A DNA stretch of 64,000 bases from UBA6170 sp034429975. Its GTDB lineage: Bacteria; Chloroflexota; Anaerolineae; Anaerolineales; Anaerolineaceae. The position numbers and the translations under genes are program-made. Of the stretch, positions 43,709 through 51,457 are shown piece by piece. How positions within the stretch are numbered: position 1 is the first letter of the stretch; each line of letters begins with the position of its first letter. The notes beneath the pieces were generated by a model. It worked only from the letters and a program-made list of their open reading frames with translations. It did not search any database and was not told the DNA's origin. The stretch lies in assembly GCA_034429975.1 (NCBI GenBank), contig DAOUFM010000118.1:22195-86194 (forward strand), in the 5' to 3' direction.

Positions 43709-44194
43709 ATGGAAGAAACAAGAGAAAGTAACCTGACAAACGAGAATAATCGCTACGCTCGTTTTCGTCCGGTTTTATCCAAACGCTGGTTACTCATCAT
43801 CGCCGGCTGCATGTGGTCAGCAGTTGGTATTATGCTGATGACCTACGCGATCGTGTGGCTGACCAGGGAGCTTTCCATTAGCTCAATTCTGCTGGGTCTT
43901 CTTGGCGTGGCTCTTTCGATAGCGATGTTTCGTTTCATTTTTAAGAAAATTGCCAATAAAAATGTAGATCGCATCCTCTCGCTAGATGACAAAGCCTGTC
44001 TTTTTTCCTTCCAGCCCTGGACCAGTTATTTGATCATCGTCTTTATGATGACACTTGGAATTATCCTGAAAAACTCTGCCATCCCCAAACCTTACCTGGC
44101 CGTCGTCTACATGACCATCGGCAGTGCCCTCTTTCAAGCCAGCATCACCTATTACACGCACTTTGCTGTGTACCAAAGTTCAGGCGTTTCTTAA
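43709..44194 (+). CDS. Unrecognised four-helix membrane protein
   Basis: A 161-residue protein with four predicted helices (about 29-50, 55-80, 103-120 and 128-152) and a charged loop containing KKIANKNVDRILSLDD between the second and third. The first 25 residues are polar. No family is recognised. AAGGAG lies nine bases before the ATG. It stands alone between the XRE regulator and the dehydrogenase. Confidence 0.7.
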   Translation: MEETRESNLTNENNRYARFRPVLSKRWLLIIAGCMWSAVGIMLMTYAIVWLTRELSISSILLGLLGVALSIAMFRFIFKKIANKNVDRILSLDDKACLFSFQPWTSYLIIVFMMTLGIILKNSAIPKPYLAVVYMTIGSALFQASITYYTHFAVYQSSGVS

Positions 44195-44317
44195 GAATCA
44201 GGCAGATCTTAATATCTCATCCCAACCCACACCACCCCCTAATCATCTCCCATTATAAAATCTAACAAAATTCTTCCTGAATGATAAATTTAGCTGCAAA
44301 TAACGATCTTTATCATA

Positions 44318-44346
44318 TTGACTTCAATCCAACGAGGTGATAACCT
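44318..44346 (+). promoter_or_regulatory. Candidate promoter of the glutamate dehydrogenase gene
   Basis: TTGACT at 44318-44323 and TAACCT at 44341-44346 have a 17-base spacer. The leader contains a short open frame and a hairpin. Confidence 0.5.
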
Positions 44347-44372
44347 AATACATAAGGCTAACGGAAGAGTTT

Positions 44373-44408
44373 ATGAAAATTCTGGTAAAGCATTTTCTCT
44401 CCTTCTAA
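44373..44408 (+). CDS. Possible 11-residue leader peptide
   Basis: ATG at 44373 is preceded by GGAAGAG and encodes MKILVKHFLSF before TAA at 44406-44408. Five of the eleven residues are Leu, Val, Ile or Phe. The stop codon overlaps the first bases of the hairpin at 44407-44433. The arrangement resembles a translational attenuator, but the frame is short and could be chance. Confidence 0.3.
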   Translation: MKILVKHFLSF

Positions 44409-44433
44409 GCGGACACGTCCGATGTGTCCGCTT
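44407..44433 (+). promoter_or_regulatory. Leader hairpin upstream of the dehydrogenase gene
   Basis: AAGCGGACAC pairs perfectly with GTGTCCGCTT around a seven-base loop. It is followed by ATATTTTAA, so it might terminate weakly. Confidence 0.6.
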
Positions 44434-44485
44434 ATATTTTAAGGGCTCAACCGCTGACCAAATCTCAAGCTTACAGGAGAAATAA

Positions 44486-45772
44486 ATGGCTTCTTCAACC
44501 AATGCATTTGAAATGGCACAAGCCCAGTTCGATCATGTTGCTGAGTTGCTGCAATTAGACCCGGATGTGCGCGAGATCCTGCGCTGGCCTTTGCGCGAAT
44601 TTCAATTCCGCATCCCGGTGCGGATGGATGATGGCAGTATCCGCGTTTTTCAGGGTTTTCGCGTTCAGCACAATGACTCCCGCGGACCAAATAAAGGCGG
44701 TATTCGTTTTCATCCGGCAGAAACGATCGATACTGTACGGGCGCTGGCAACCTGGATGACGTGGAAATGTGCCGTGGTCGATATCCCGCTGGGCGGTGGC
44801 AAGGGTGGTGTGGTGGTTGACCCTGCTACGCTTTCTACAGCCGAGAAAGAACGCCTGGTGCGTGGGTATATTCAGCAGCTCTGGAGAAATATCGGCCCCC
44901 GCCAGGACGTGCCGGCGCCAGATGTGGGCACCACGCCGCAAATGATGGGCTGGATGATGGATGAATACTCCAAATTAACCGGTCAATATACCCCCGGCGT
45001 CATCACCGGCAAACCGGTCGGTAATGGCGGGTCGCTTGGTCGTACCGAAGCCACCGGTTTTGGCGTAATCTACACCGTCAGGGAAGCGCTCAAACATCTC
45101 AAATTAGATCCCACAAAATGTACCGCCGCTATTCAGGGCTTTGGCAATGTCGCTCAATATGCAGCCATTGGATTTATTGAATTCCTGGGTGGCAAGGTGA
45201 TCTGCGTTTCCTATTGGGATCGTGAAGATCGTGCTTCTTACACTGTCAGCAAAGCTGATGGAATTGATCCGCATTTCTTAAGAGCCATCACCGACCAGTA
45301 TGGCACCATCGATAAAGCCAAAGCCAGAGAAGCAGGCTATGTGATTGAAGATGGCGACGCCTGGATCTCCAAGGAAGTGGATGTTATCATCCCCGCTGCG
45401 TTGGAAGGCCAGATTAACGCCGACAGCGTTAAGAAGATACATGCCAGTGTAAAAATAATTGCCGAAGGCGCCAATGGCCCCACCACCCCTGATGCAGACA
45501 AGGTCATTCAGGAGAAAGGCATTTTCCTGGTGCCCGACTTTTTATGCAATGCCGGCGGTGTGACCGTCTCTTACTTTGAAGGCGTGCAAAACGATATGAA
45601 CTTCTACTGGGGCAAAGAAGAAGTGCTCGAAAAAGAAGATCAGAAAATGACCTCTGCTTTCCAGGCTGTGCTCGAAATGTCATTGAAAGAAGATGTCTAC
45701 ATGCGCGACGCAGCTTACATGGTCGCCATTGCCCGGGTGGTGAAAGCCATGGGGCTGCGCGGCTGGATATAA
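44486..45772 (+). CDS. gdhA: Glu/Leu/Phe/Val dehydrogenase, glutamate dehydrogenase type
   Basis: A 428-residue NAD(P)-dependent amino acid dehydrogenase linking 2-oxoglutarate and ammonia to glutamate. Substrate-binding motifs: GGIRFHPAETIDTVRALATW with MTWKCAVVDIPLGGGKGGV, whose second lysine is the catalytic one. The Rossmann loop is IQGFGNVAQYAA (about residues 213-224), and PAALEGQIN and EGANGPTTPDAD complete the pattern. Length and DVPAPDVGTT fit glutamate dehydrogenase. AGGAG precedes the ATG. Confidence 0.94.
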   Translation: MASSTNAFEMAQAQFDHVAELLQLDPDVREILRWPLREFQFRIPVRMDDGSIRVFQGFRVQHNDSRGPNKGGIRFHPAETIDTVRALATWMTWKCAVVDIPLGGGKGGVVVDPATLSTAEKERLVRGYIQQLWRNIGPRQDVPAPDVGTTPQMMGWMMDEYSKLTGQYTPGVITGKPVGNGGSLGRTEATGFGVIYTVREALKHLKLDPTKCTAAIQGFGNVAQYAAIGFIEFLGGKVICVSYWDREDRASYTVSKADGIDPHFLRAITDQYGTIDKAKAREAGYVIEDGDAWISKEVDVIIPAALEGQINADSVKKIHASVKIIAEGANGPTTPDADKVIQEKGIFLVPDFLCNAGGVTVSYFEGVQNDMNFYWGKEEVLEKEDQKMTSAFQAVLEMSLKEDVYMRDAAYMVAIARVVKAMGLRGWI

Positions 45773-45793
45773 ACTGAATTTTCAAGTCAACCT

Positions 45794-45830
45794 AAAGGCT
45801 GACACGAAAAACGGTCAGCCTTTATTTTTT
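45794..45830. terminator. Terminator between convergent genes
   Basis: AAAGGCTGAC pairs with GTCAGCCTTT, followed by ATTTTTT rightward. It serves gdhA and overlaps the end of the leftward small membrane gene. Confidence 0.8.
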
Positions 45831-46079
45831 GCTTATGGACAAAAAACGGCGCAAGTTAACCCCACCGGAAGCGGTCATGGCGATTCCAGCACCAATCGCC
45901 AGCCCAATAGGGTGTTCTTTAAAATAGGAAGCATCCAGAAAAAATGTGAGAAACAAGAGGATGCCATGCAGATAGAATTGAGGGCTTTTAGTCATAAAGG
46001 CGATAAAGAAGCAAATTAACGGGCTGATGATGGTAGCCATAGAATAGACCATTGCAAGATTGTCAGAACGCCTGCCCAA
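45822..46079 (-). CDS. Small membrane protein
   Basis: An 85-residue open frame with two or three hydrophobic segments and a short basic tail LRRFLSISKK. No family is recognised. The start is uncertain: Met at 46079, 46052 or 46040 are all possible, without a good ribosome binding site. It overlaps the end of a 53-residue membrane protein gene in another frame, so translation is probably coupled. Confidence 0.5.
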   Translation of the reverse strand: MGRRSDNLAMVYSMATIISPLICFFIAFMTKSPQFYLHGILLFLTFFLDASYFKEHPIGLAIGAGIAMTASGGVNLRRFLSISKK

Positions 46080-46177
46080 ATCACCACCAAACCCAGGGCA
46101 ATCTCCCAGATACCATCACCCATGAATTTCAGAACCAGGTCTGTCCGCACAACCGTTTTCTTTTGTTTTTTTGCCAT
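46016..46177 (-). CDS. 53-residue single-helix membrane protein
   Basis: A short gene starting MAKKQKKTVVRTDLVLKF, followed by one hydrophobic helix (about 24-44) and a tail ending PSSAR. AGAGGTAA lies about five bases before the ATG, a better ribosome binding site than that of the overlapping downstream gene. The lysine-rich start and single helix suggest an inner-membrane peptide. Confidence 0.55.
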   Translation of the reverse strand: MAKKQKKTVVRTDLVLKFMGDGIWEIALGLVVIWAGVLTILQWSILWLPSSAR

Positions 46178-46234
46178 GAATTACCTCTTTTAATGGGATA
46201 AATCCATCATAGCGGAACTGCGGATACCTGTCAA

Positions 46235-46876
46235 TTAAAGGATCAATTGTCTTTGAATAGCGATTGAAACTGCAGCAACGCGACTTTCCACCCCTAGTTT
46301 TGTGAAGATATTGCCAATATGATATTTGACAGTCGAAGCGCTGATCAATAACTTCCCGGCAATTTCATTGTTGGATAGACCATTAATAATAAACTTGAGC
46401 ACATCCCGTTCTCGTTCGGTTAAATCTTCTAGCGGCAGGAGCGGATATTCATTTGAGTCAGAAAAAACTTTGCTCACTTCAGGTGCAATCATCATGCGGC
46501 CGGCGATTGCCGATCGAATTGCCTGCGCCAGTTCCCTGGACTGCACATTCTTCATCAGATAACCGTTTGCCCCAGCCTGTAAAGCGCCTTGTAATAAAGC
46601 ATCATCCAGATAACTGGTCAGAGCGATCATAGTTATTTTTGGTTGTTTCTGGCGAATAGCCCGAATGGCAGCCAACCCTCCTATTCCGGGCATTTTCAAA
46701 TCCATGAGAAGAACATCCGGCTGCAATGCCACCGTTTTCTCAATCGCTTCCTCGCCACTGGATGCCTCACCAATCAATTCAAAATCTTCAATGGTCATTA
46801 AAAAAGCACTCAATCCACTGAGAACTACAGCATGGTCGTCCACAATCAAAATTTTAATTTTTTTAGCCGCTTTCAT
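46235..46876 (-). CDS. NarL/LuxR-family response regulator
   Basis: A 213-residue two-component regulator. The receiver domain (about 8-122) has the acidic pair VDDH and the phosphorylated aspartate in VLLMDLKMPG (about 58), with Lys in YLMKNVQS. The LuxR-type helix-turn-helix spans about 150-207: LTERERDVLKFIINGLSNNE, then SASTVKYHIGNIFTKLGV. No histidine kinase is present nearby. It starts 18 bases after the ParB-like gene, likely in the same operon. Confidence 0.92.
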   Translation of the reverse strand: MKAAKKIKILIVDDHAVVLSGLSAFLMTIEDFELIGEASSGEEAIEKTVALQPDVLLMDLKMPGIGGLAAIRAIRQKQPKITMIALTSYLDDALLQGALQAGANGYLMKNVQSRELAQAIRSAIAGRMMIAPEVSKVFSDSNEYPLLPLEDLTERERDVLKFIINGLSNNEIAGKLLISASTVKYHIGNIFTKLGVESRVAAVSIAIQRQLIL

Positions 46877-46894
46877 TTACCCTCTGCGCGTTAT

Positions 46895-47464
46895 TTATTT
46901 ACCTTCAATTAAATTCAATGCCAGGTGCTGAGTTTTTATCATGGCTGTTTGGAAAGCCTTTTCTTTCATTTGCATTACCACCACCTTCGCATCGATAAAC
47001 TCCATACCCAATGCTTTCGCTACTGAGATACGGTGATGACCATCCCGCACAAAATAATAAATTCCAAGCTGAACCAGTTCGACTGCTGGAACATGGTCTC
47101 CTCGTAAAAATAAATCTGAAATACATAACCAGCGCTGATGGTTGCGTTCAGACTTTGGGGCAAAATTATCATCATAATCCTGACAACGGTTTTCTGATCC
47201 AATCACCAGGCGCAAAGGAATAGCATGCACGCCGATTTCAACCATGTTTACCGCGGTACCCTCTTGAACAAATGCAGTGAGCGGGAACAGTTCACAGGGT
47301 TTTCTTAGCAAGTTTTTGAAAAATCGGTGAAAAAAGCCTTTTAAACGCATGCGATTGTACAGGGCAAAAGATTGTTCTCGGATCATAATCGAACGCGAGG
47401 GTTCACCCCATTCGACCTCATGCCGGAAATATGTGCGGTTATCCATCGTATTTCTTGTTTTCAT
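46895..47464 (-). CDS. ParB-like domain protein
   Basis: A 189-residue protein with a ParB/sulfiredoxin-like segment near its end: VQLGIYYFVRDGHHRISVAKAL, followed by FIDAKVVV. The DGHHR motif matches the ParB nuclease-like fold. The N-terminal half (FRHEVEWGEPSRSIMIREQS) is unrecognised. There is no partner ParA nearby, so a chromosome-partition role is unlikely. It is co-oriented with the response regulator 18 bases downstream. Confidence 0.65.
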   Translation of the reverse strand: MKTRNTMDNRTYFRHEVEWGEPSRSIMIREQSFALYNRMRLKGFFHRFFKNLLRKPCELFPLTAFVQEGTAVNMVEIGVHAIPLRLVIGSENRCQDYDDNFAPKSERNHQRWLCISDLFLRGDHVPAVELVQLGIYYFVRDGHHRISVAKALGMEFIDAKVVVMQMKEKAFQTAMIKTQHLALNLIEGK

Positions 47465-47832
47465 CGTTTAGATTTTTCCTTTTCTCACTCTGAAGAATAC
47501 AATAGTTAACCACACGAGTCACCCATAAACCTGCCAGTTATCTCTAAGACAGGCGATGGATATTTTTCCTCGCCTTTTGACCAGCAGAAACTTTCTTCAG
47601 GAAAAAAGATTCGCAATTCGATCGGAAATCATTACAATTAGTAGAAATAACCAGAATTGTCGTGAAATAAGCTTTTTTTTACAAAAATCACCAATAAATA
47701 CCTGCAGCTAACAAAAATGTGAAGCTTTTTTGTTATTTATTTATTTCCAAATTGTTTTTTTCATATATACTATAATCAAGTTCTATGTTTCGCTGTGAGG
47801 TTTTTGGTTTGCCAGGTATCAAGGAGTGATCT
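47465..47832. other. Intergenic region before the NBR1-Ig gene
   Basis: About 368 AT-rich bases between divergent genes. A -10 TATAAT lies at 47771-47776 for the rightward gene, without a well-spaced -35, and AAGGAG lies just before 47833. Nothing else is supported. Confidence 0.5.
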
Positions 47833-48525
47833 ATGAAAAATACTGTCCTGAATTTGCTAACGGTTCTGGTTTTGGTGGCGATTGCGGTTTTCTGTCTTAT
47901 TCTCGCTGTCTTATTTATCAACCCGAATTCACCCATTAACCCATTCCCACCAGGCAAGCTACCAGAATTGTTGGTATTACCAACTGCCACGGCAACTGAA
48001 AGACAACTCCCCACCTTCGAAGATTTGCCAGATGTTTTTCCTCCTACATCCACCCAAGCGATTGCACAATTACCAACCCTAAGACCCTCATCAACTCCAT
48101 TACCTACCTTTACCTCCTTTGTTTTACCCAGTGCAACCCCATCCAATACCCCCACCAAAACACCGACCGAAACTCCGGAAGCAACCGCTACCAGCGAGCT
48201 TTATCAGTGTTCCATTATTTTCTCGCAACCCAATGGCGCAACTTTTCCTCCCGGGGGTGATTTTGATGGAAAATGGAACCTACGCAACACCGGCACCCAG
48301 CAATGGAGTGATGAATTTGATTGGGTATTCGTCAGCGGGGATCGTTTCCAGGTCTCAGCGGATGTGGTTGACCTCAACCAATACATCAACCCCGGCAATG
48401 ATGTCACCTTTATTGTCGATATGATTGCACCCAAACAACCTGGAACTTACAAAGCCAAATGGGCTTTACGTACCAATCAGGGTTTGTTTTTCTGTGAATC
48501 AGAAATCACTCTGACCGTAAGATAA
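47833..48525 (+). CDS. Membrane-anchored NBR1-type Ig-like domain protein
   Basis: A 230-residue protein: an N-terminal hydrophobic anchor (about 5-33), a Pro/Thr/Ser-rich low-complexity linker (about 34-120), then an Ig-like domain of the NBR1 type (about 125-230). The domain shows FPPGGDFDGKWNLRNTGTQQ, WVFVSGDRF, and MIAPKQPGTYKAKWAL, the pattern of tryptophans seen in this family. Such proteins are common and cell-surface-located in Anaerolineae. No enzymatic activity is expected. Confidence 0.82.
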   Translation: MKNTVLNLLTVLVLVAIAVFCLILAVLFINPNSPINPFPPGKLPELLVLPTATATERQLPTFEDLPDVFPPTSTQAIAQLPTLRPSSTPLPTFTSFVLPSATPSNTPTKTPTETPEATATSELYQCSIIFSQPNGATFPPGGDFDGKWNLRNTGTQQWSDEFDWVFVSGDRFQVSADVVDLNQYINPGNDVTFIVDMIAPKQPGTYKAKWALRTNQGLFFCESEITLTVR

Positions 48526-48534
48526 GTAGATGAC

Positions 48535-48563
48535 AAAAAGGGCTGCAAAATCAGCCCTTTTTT
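48535..48563 (+). terminator. Intrinsic terminator of the NBR1-Ig gene
   Basis: AAAAAGGGCTG pairs with CAGCCCTTTTT around CAAAAT, with a T-run. Confidence 0.85.
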
Positions 48564-48594
48564 ATTTAATAATCCTCCGGTTGATTAGAGGAAC

Positions 48595-49554
48595 TTATTT
48601 TTCCTGCCAGCTTTGAGTGTACCAGGTCAGGTACTCTCCGATATGGCTTGTCCAATAATCAGCCGTATGCCCTCCAGGGTTTACTGAATATTCCAGTGGA
48701 ACCTGGTTTTGCTGTAAATATAAAACGAAGGGTTCGCTAAACTTCCGATAGGGATCCATCTCACCAATATCGAACCAAAATTGCGGGAGGCTGTTCGTAT
48801 CCTTTTGCAGCCATTCTTTTACTCTGTTCATATCTCCGGAAAAAGTGGTAAAACTGTGACCGCCAATCTTCTCAAAAGCATCCGGGTAAGCGAACCCAAC
48901 CCTGACTGCCCAATTTCCACCTCTGGATAATCCTCCCAGAGCACGGTATTGGCGTTCCAGCCGAAAATTATATTGCCTGATTAACTGCGGCACCAAATCA
49001 TCCACCAATGCCTGGTCATAGCGGGAGGTGTAGGAGTCCTGCAGATATAAACGTTCAAACGGCATGATAATCGCCAGCGGTTCAATCTTTTTTGCAGTGA
49101 TCCACTGGTCTGCTAAATCGGTCAGCCCCAGTTTGATCCACTGATCCTGGACGCCATTTTGACCATGCAGCATGATCAAAAATGGGTAACCCACCTCTCT
49201 TTTTGAGTTATAACAGGGAGGTAAATACACATTTGCTTTAATGGATTCAGCCAATATTTCAGAATAAAATTTTTCTTCATGGATAGTGCCTGTGGTTTCC
49301 AGGCAGGGGATTTCAGCAGCAGTTGGAGATGGCAAGATCACGGTTGGAGAAGGCGTTTTTGTCGCAGTTCGAACGAGTGTTGGGAGGATGATTTCAGTTC
49401 GCGAGATGACAACTGTTGGGATAATGACATGATCAGAGATGTTGTTTTCAGGGGTCTGCATTGGGGTCAGTTGACAGCCACTCACAAGAATTCCTGAAAT
49501 AGCAGCCGCAATAAAAAAGAGAAAAATTCCCCATTTGTATCTTGACGATTTCAT
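48595..49554 (-). CDS. Lipoprotein esterase of the alpha/beta-hydrolase fold (esterase D type)
   Basis: A 319-residue secreted hydrolase. The signal ends in a lipobox LVSGC (Cys about 27) and is followed by a Thr/Pro-rich tether. The catalytic core begins near 88: INVYLPPCYN-like segment, FLIMLHGQNGVQD for the oxyanion region, and the nucleophile elbow ALGGLSRGGNWAV. The catalytic His is probably in NPGGHTADYW. It may act on carbohydrate esters, but the substrate is unknown. The start has no ribosome binding site and lies nine bases after a TATAAT. Confidence 0.82.
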   Translation of the reverse strand: MKSSRYKWGIFLFFIAAAISGILVSGCQLTPMQTPENNISDHVIIPTVVISRTEIILPTLVRTATKTPSPTVILPSPTAAEIPCLETTGTIHEEKFYSEILAESIKANVYLPPCYNSKREVGYPFLIMLHGQNGVQDQWIKLGLTDLADQWITAKKIEPLAIIMPFERLYLQDSYTSRYDQALVDDLVPQLIRQYNFRLERQYRALGGLSRGGNWAVRVGFAYPDAFEKIGGHSFTTFSGDMNRVKEWLQKDTNSLPQFWFDIGEMDPYRKFSEPFVLYLQQNQVPLEYSVNPGGHTADYWTSHIGEYLTWYTQSWQEK

Positions 49555-49571
49555 CTTGTTGCGATTATACT
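49542..49571 (+). promoter_or_regulatory. Promoter of tRNA-Pro, overlapping the divergent esterase -10
   Basis: TTGACG at 49542-49547 and TATACT at 49566-49571 are 18 bases apart, nine bases before the tRNA. Leftward TATAAT of the esterase occupies 49569-49564, sharing four base pairs. Confidence 0.65.
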
Positions 49572-49580
49572 CTGTTTGCT

Positions 49581-49654
49581 CGGGGTGTAGCGCAGTTGGA
49601 TAGCGTACCGCGTTTGGGACGCGGGGGTCGGCGGTTCAAGTCCGCCCACCCCGA
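49581..49654 (+). tRNA. tRNA-Pro (TGG)
   Basis: The acceptor stem is CGGGGTG with CACCCCG, discriminator A at 49654. The anticodon stem CCGCG/CGCGG closes the loop TTTGGGA, giving anticodon TGG. The T-arm is GGCGG-TTCAAGT-CCGCC. CCA is not encoded. Confidence 0.95.
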
Positions 49655-49658
49655 CAGG

Positions 49659-49683
49659 AAAACAGTCTTTCGGCTGTTTTTTT
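49659..49683 (+). terminator. Terminator after tRNA-Pro
   Basis: AAAACAG pairs with CTGTTTT around TCTTTCGG, followed by three further T. Confidence 0.7.
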
Positions 49684-49773
49684 AATCAGTCTGTTTTCTT
49701 TTTTTTATTATTTATCCTTTCCATGATAAAATTTGAATTTGAGAATCATATTTAAATGAGGTGATCAGAAATT

Positions 49774-50085
49774 ATGGCTAAAATTAAATACGATGGAATA
49801 TTGGAAGCAGTGCATCTGGACGCGGATGGTCAAGTAGAAATCGCTCGTATTTATGAAAAGAGAGGCGCTGTTTTTTCTGATCGTTTCCTGGTAAGTCGCG
49901 ATGAGTTAATCAAACGCATTAACAAAGGCCAGAAATTTCTGCTAGGCACCCGCATACCCAAAACTGGATCGGTGTTCAATACCAGCGAGCCGGTGCGCGT
50001 GGCCTCAGTAGATGGCAAAGAGAACCTGCAGGTAGGGGAAGGGGATGCCAAAGGGGATCTGTTGACAAACGTTCCTCGTTTTTAA
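49774..50085 (+). CDS. Unrecognised 103-residue protein
   Basis: A small soluble protein, MAKIKYDGILEAVHLDADGQ at the start, then VFSDRFLVSRDELIKRINKG and GTRIPKTGSVFNTSEPV. The alternating pattern suggests a beta-rich fold. I know no function. GAGGTGATC gives a strong ribosome binding site. Its stop overlaps the glycosyltransferase start by one base (TAATG). Confidence 0.75.
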   Translation: MAKIKYDGILEAVHLDADGQVEIARIYEKRGAVFSDRFLVSRDELIKRINKGQKFLLGTRIPKTGSVFNTSEPVRVASVDGKENLQVGEGDAKGDLLTNVPRF

Positions 50086-50828
50086 TGTCCGAGTTTTTTC
50101 TGTCGATTATTATTCCAGCACATAATGAAGAAGAACGTTTACCACCTTCTTTAGAATTGGTGGCTGATTTTGTTCAGCAGCAATCCTATCCAATTGAAGT
50201 GATTGTGGTGGAGAATGGCAGCAGTGACCAGACCCTGCAAGTTGCTCAATCCTTTCAGCAAAAAATGCCTTTTTTACGAGTAATAAGCGAGCAGCAAAGC
50301 GGCAAGGGATTGGCAGTCAAAAGCGGTATGTTAGCTGCCAGAGGAACTTATCGCATCTTTTGTGATGCTGATTTTTCCATGCCGGTCAGCGAAATCAGCA
50401 AATTCATACCAGCAGAAAATGAATCTTATGATATTGCGATTGCCTCCCGGGAGTTACCTGGTTCCCGACGAGTGGATGAACCGGAGTTCCGCCATTTAAT
50501 TGGGCGGGTTTTTAATGCGTTGGTTCGTTATTCTTTACTACCCGGCTTGCATGACACTCAGTGCGGTTTCAAGGCCTTTCGAGGTGCAATCGTACCGCAT
50601 CTTTTTAACCTGCAGACCATGTCTGGCTGGTCATTTGACGCGGAATTGCTCTTTATTGCCCAGCGCTTCCAATATAAAATCATCGAAGTGCCTATCACCT
50701 GGCATTACAAGCCGGGTACCCGTTTACATATTTTTAAAGATTCCATCCAGATGGCATCCGACCTGTTTACGATCCGGCGTAACGCCCGGCAAGGATTGTA
50801 TGACCAGAAGAACCAGGCCAGTCATTGA
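50085..50828 (+). CDS. Family 2 glycosyltransferase, dolichyl/undecaprenyl-phosphate type
   Basis: A 247-residue GT2 enzyme, similar to Alg5-like polyprenyl-phosphate glucosyltransferases. Opening SIIIPAHNEEERLPPSLELV, the second block EVIVVENGSSDQT, the DxD-like YRIFCDADFSMP, and the acceptor region HDTQCGFKAFRG with WSFDAELLFIA. There is no membrane helix at the C-terminus. It overlaps both the small gene upstream and rnhB downstream. Confidence 0.85.
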   Translation: MSEFFLSIIIPAHNEEERLPPSLELVADFVQQQSYPIEVIVVENGSSDQTLQVAQSFQQKMPFLRVISEQQSGKGLAVKSGMLAARGTYRIFCDADFSMPVSEISKFIPAENESYDIAIASRELPGSRRVDEPEFRHLIGRVFNALVRYSLLPGLHDTQCGFKAFRGAIVPHLFNLQTMSGWSFDAELLFIAQRFQYKIIEVPITWHYKPGTRLHIFKDSIQMASDLFTIRRNARQGLYDQKNQASH

Positions 50829-51453
50829 GATACCGGCGGCGCCCAATTTAGAGTATGAGTGCCAGCTTTGGGATCGAGGGGTACAAATGGTGGCTGGTGT
50901 GGATGAAGCCGGGAGAGGAGCCTGGGCTGGGCCGGTCGTGGCAGCAATGGTCATCTTCCCTAATGAGAATAATCTCGCACAGGTTCTGTTCGGTGTCCGC
51001 GACTCGAAGCAAATAAACGCTGAAAAACGAGCTTATTGGGCCGGTATCATTCAGGAACAAGCTCTCGCCTGGGGTGTTGGTTTTTCGGATCATAGCGAGA
51101 TCGACCAGATAGGGATTTTACCAGCCACGCGCCTGGCTATGCAGCGGGCACTGGAGCGATTAACCATCCCGGCACAGCATCTCTTAATCGATGCGGTTGT
51201 TCTCCCCAAAAACACCGTTCCACAAACTGCTCTGATCAAGGGCGACCAACGCAGTCTGAGCATCGCAGCTGCTTCCATCCTGGCAAAAACCACCCGGGAT
51301 GCTTTTATGCAGCAAGAAGAAACCAGCTATCCAGGCTACGGCTTTACCCGCCATAAAGGCTACGGCACCCGCTTCCATCAGGCAGCGCTCAAAGAGCTTG
51401 GACCGTGCCCAATTCACCGCATGAGCTTTCGACCGCTGCGTGAGCAATCCTGA
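50800..51453 (+). CDS. rnhB: Ribonuclease HII
   Basis: A 217-residue RNase HII that removes ribonucleotides from DNA and RNA-DNA hybrids. The first catalytic pair is in GVDEAGRGAWAGPVVAA. Further acidic residues are in LLIDAVVLP and KGDQRSLSIAAASILAKTTR. GYGFTRHKGYGTRFH is typical. I choose ATG 50800, preceded by AAGGA and overlapping the glycosyltransferase by 29 bases; the frame is open far upstream. Confidence 0.93.
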   Translation: MTRRTRPVIEIPAAPNLEYECQLWDRGVQMVAGVDEAGRGAWAGPVVAAMVIFPNENNLAQVLFGVRDSKQINAEKRAYWAGIIQEQALAWGVGFSDHSEIDQIGILPATRLAMQRALERLTIPAQHLLIDAVVLPKNTVPQTALIKGDQRSLSIAAASILAKTTRDAFMQQEETSYPGYGFTRHKGYGTRFHQAALKELGPCPIHRMSFRPLREQS

Positions 51454-51457
51454 AGGA

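Noticed and set aside
50500..50799. N-terminal extension of RNase HII
   Set aside because: It overlaps the glycosyltransferase in another frame; the RNase HII family starts near the ATG at 50800.
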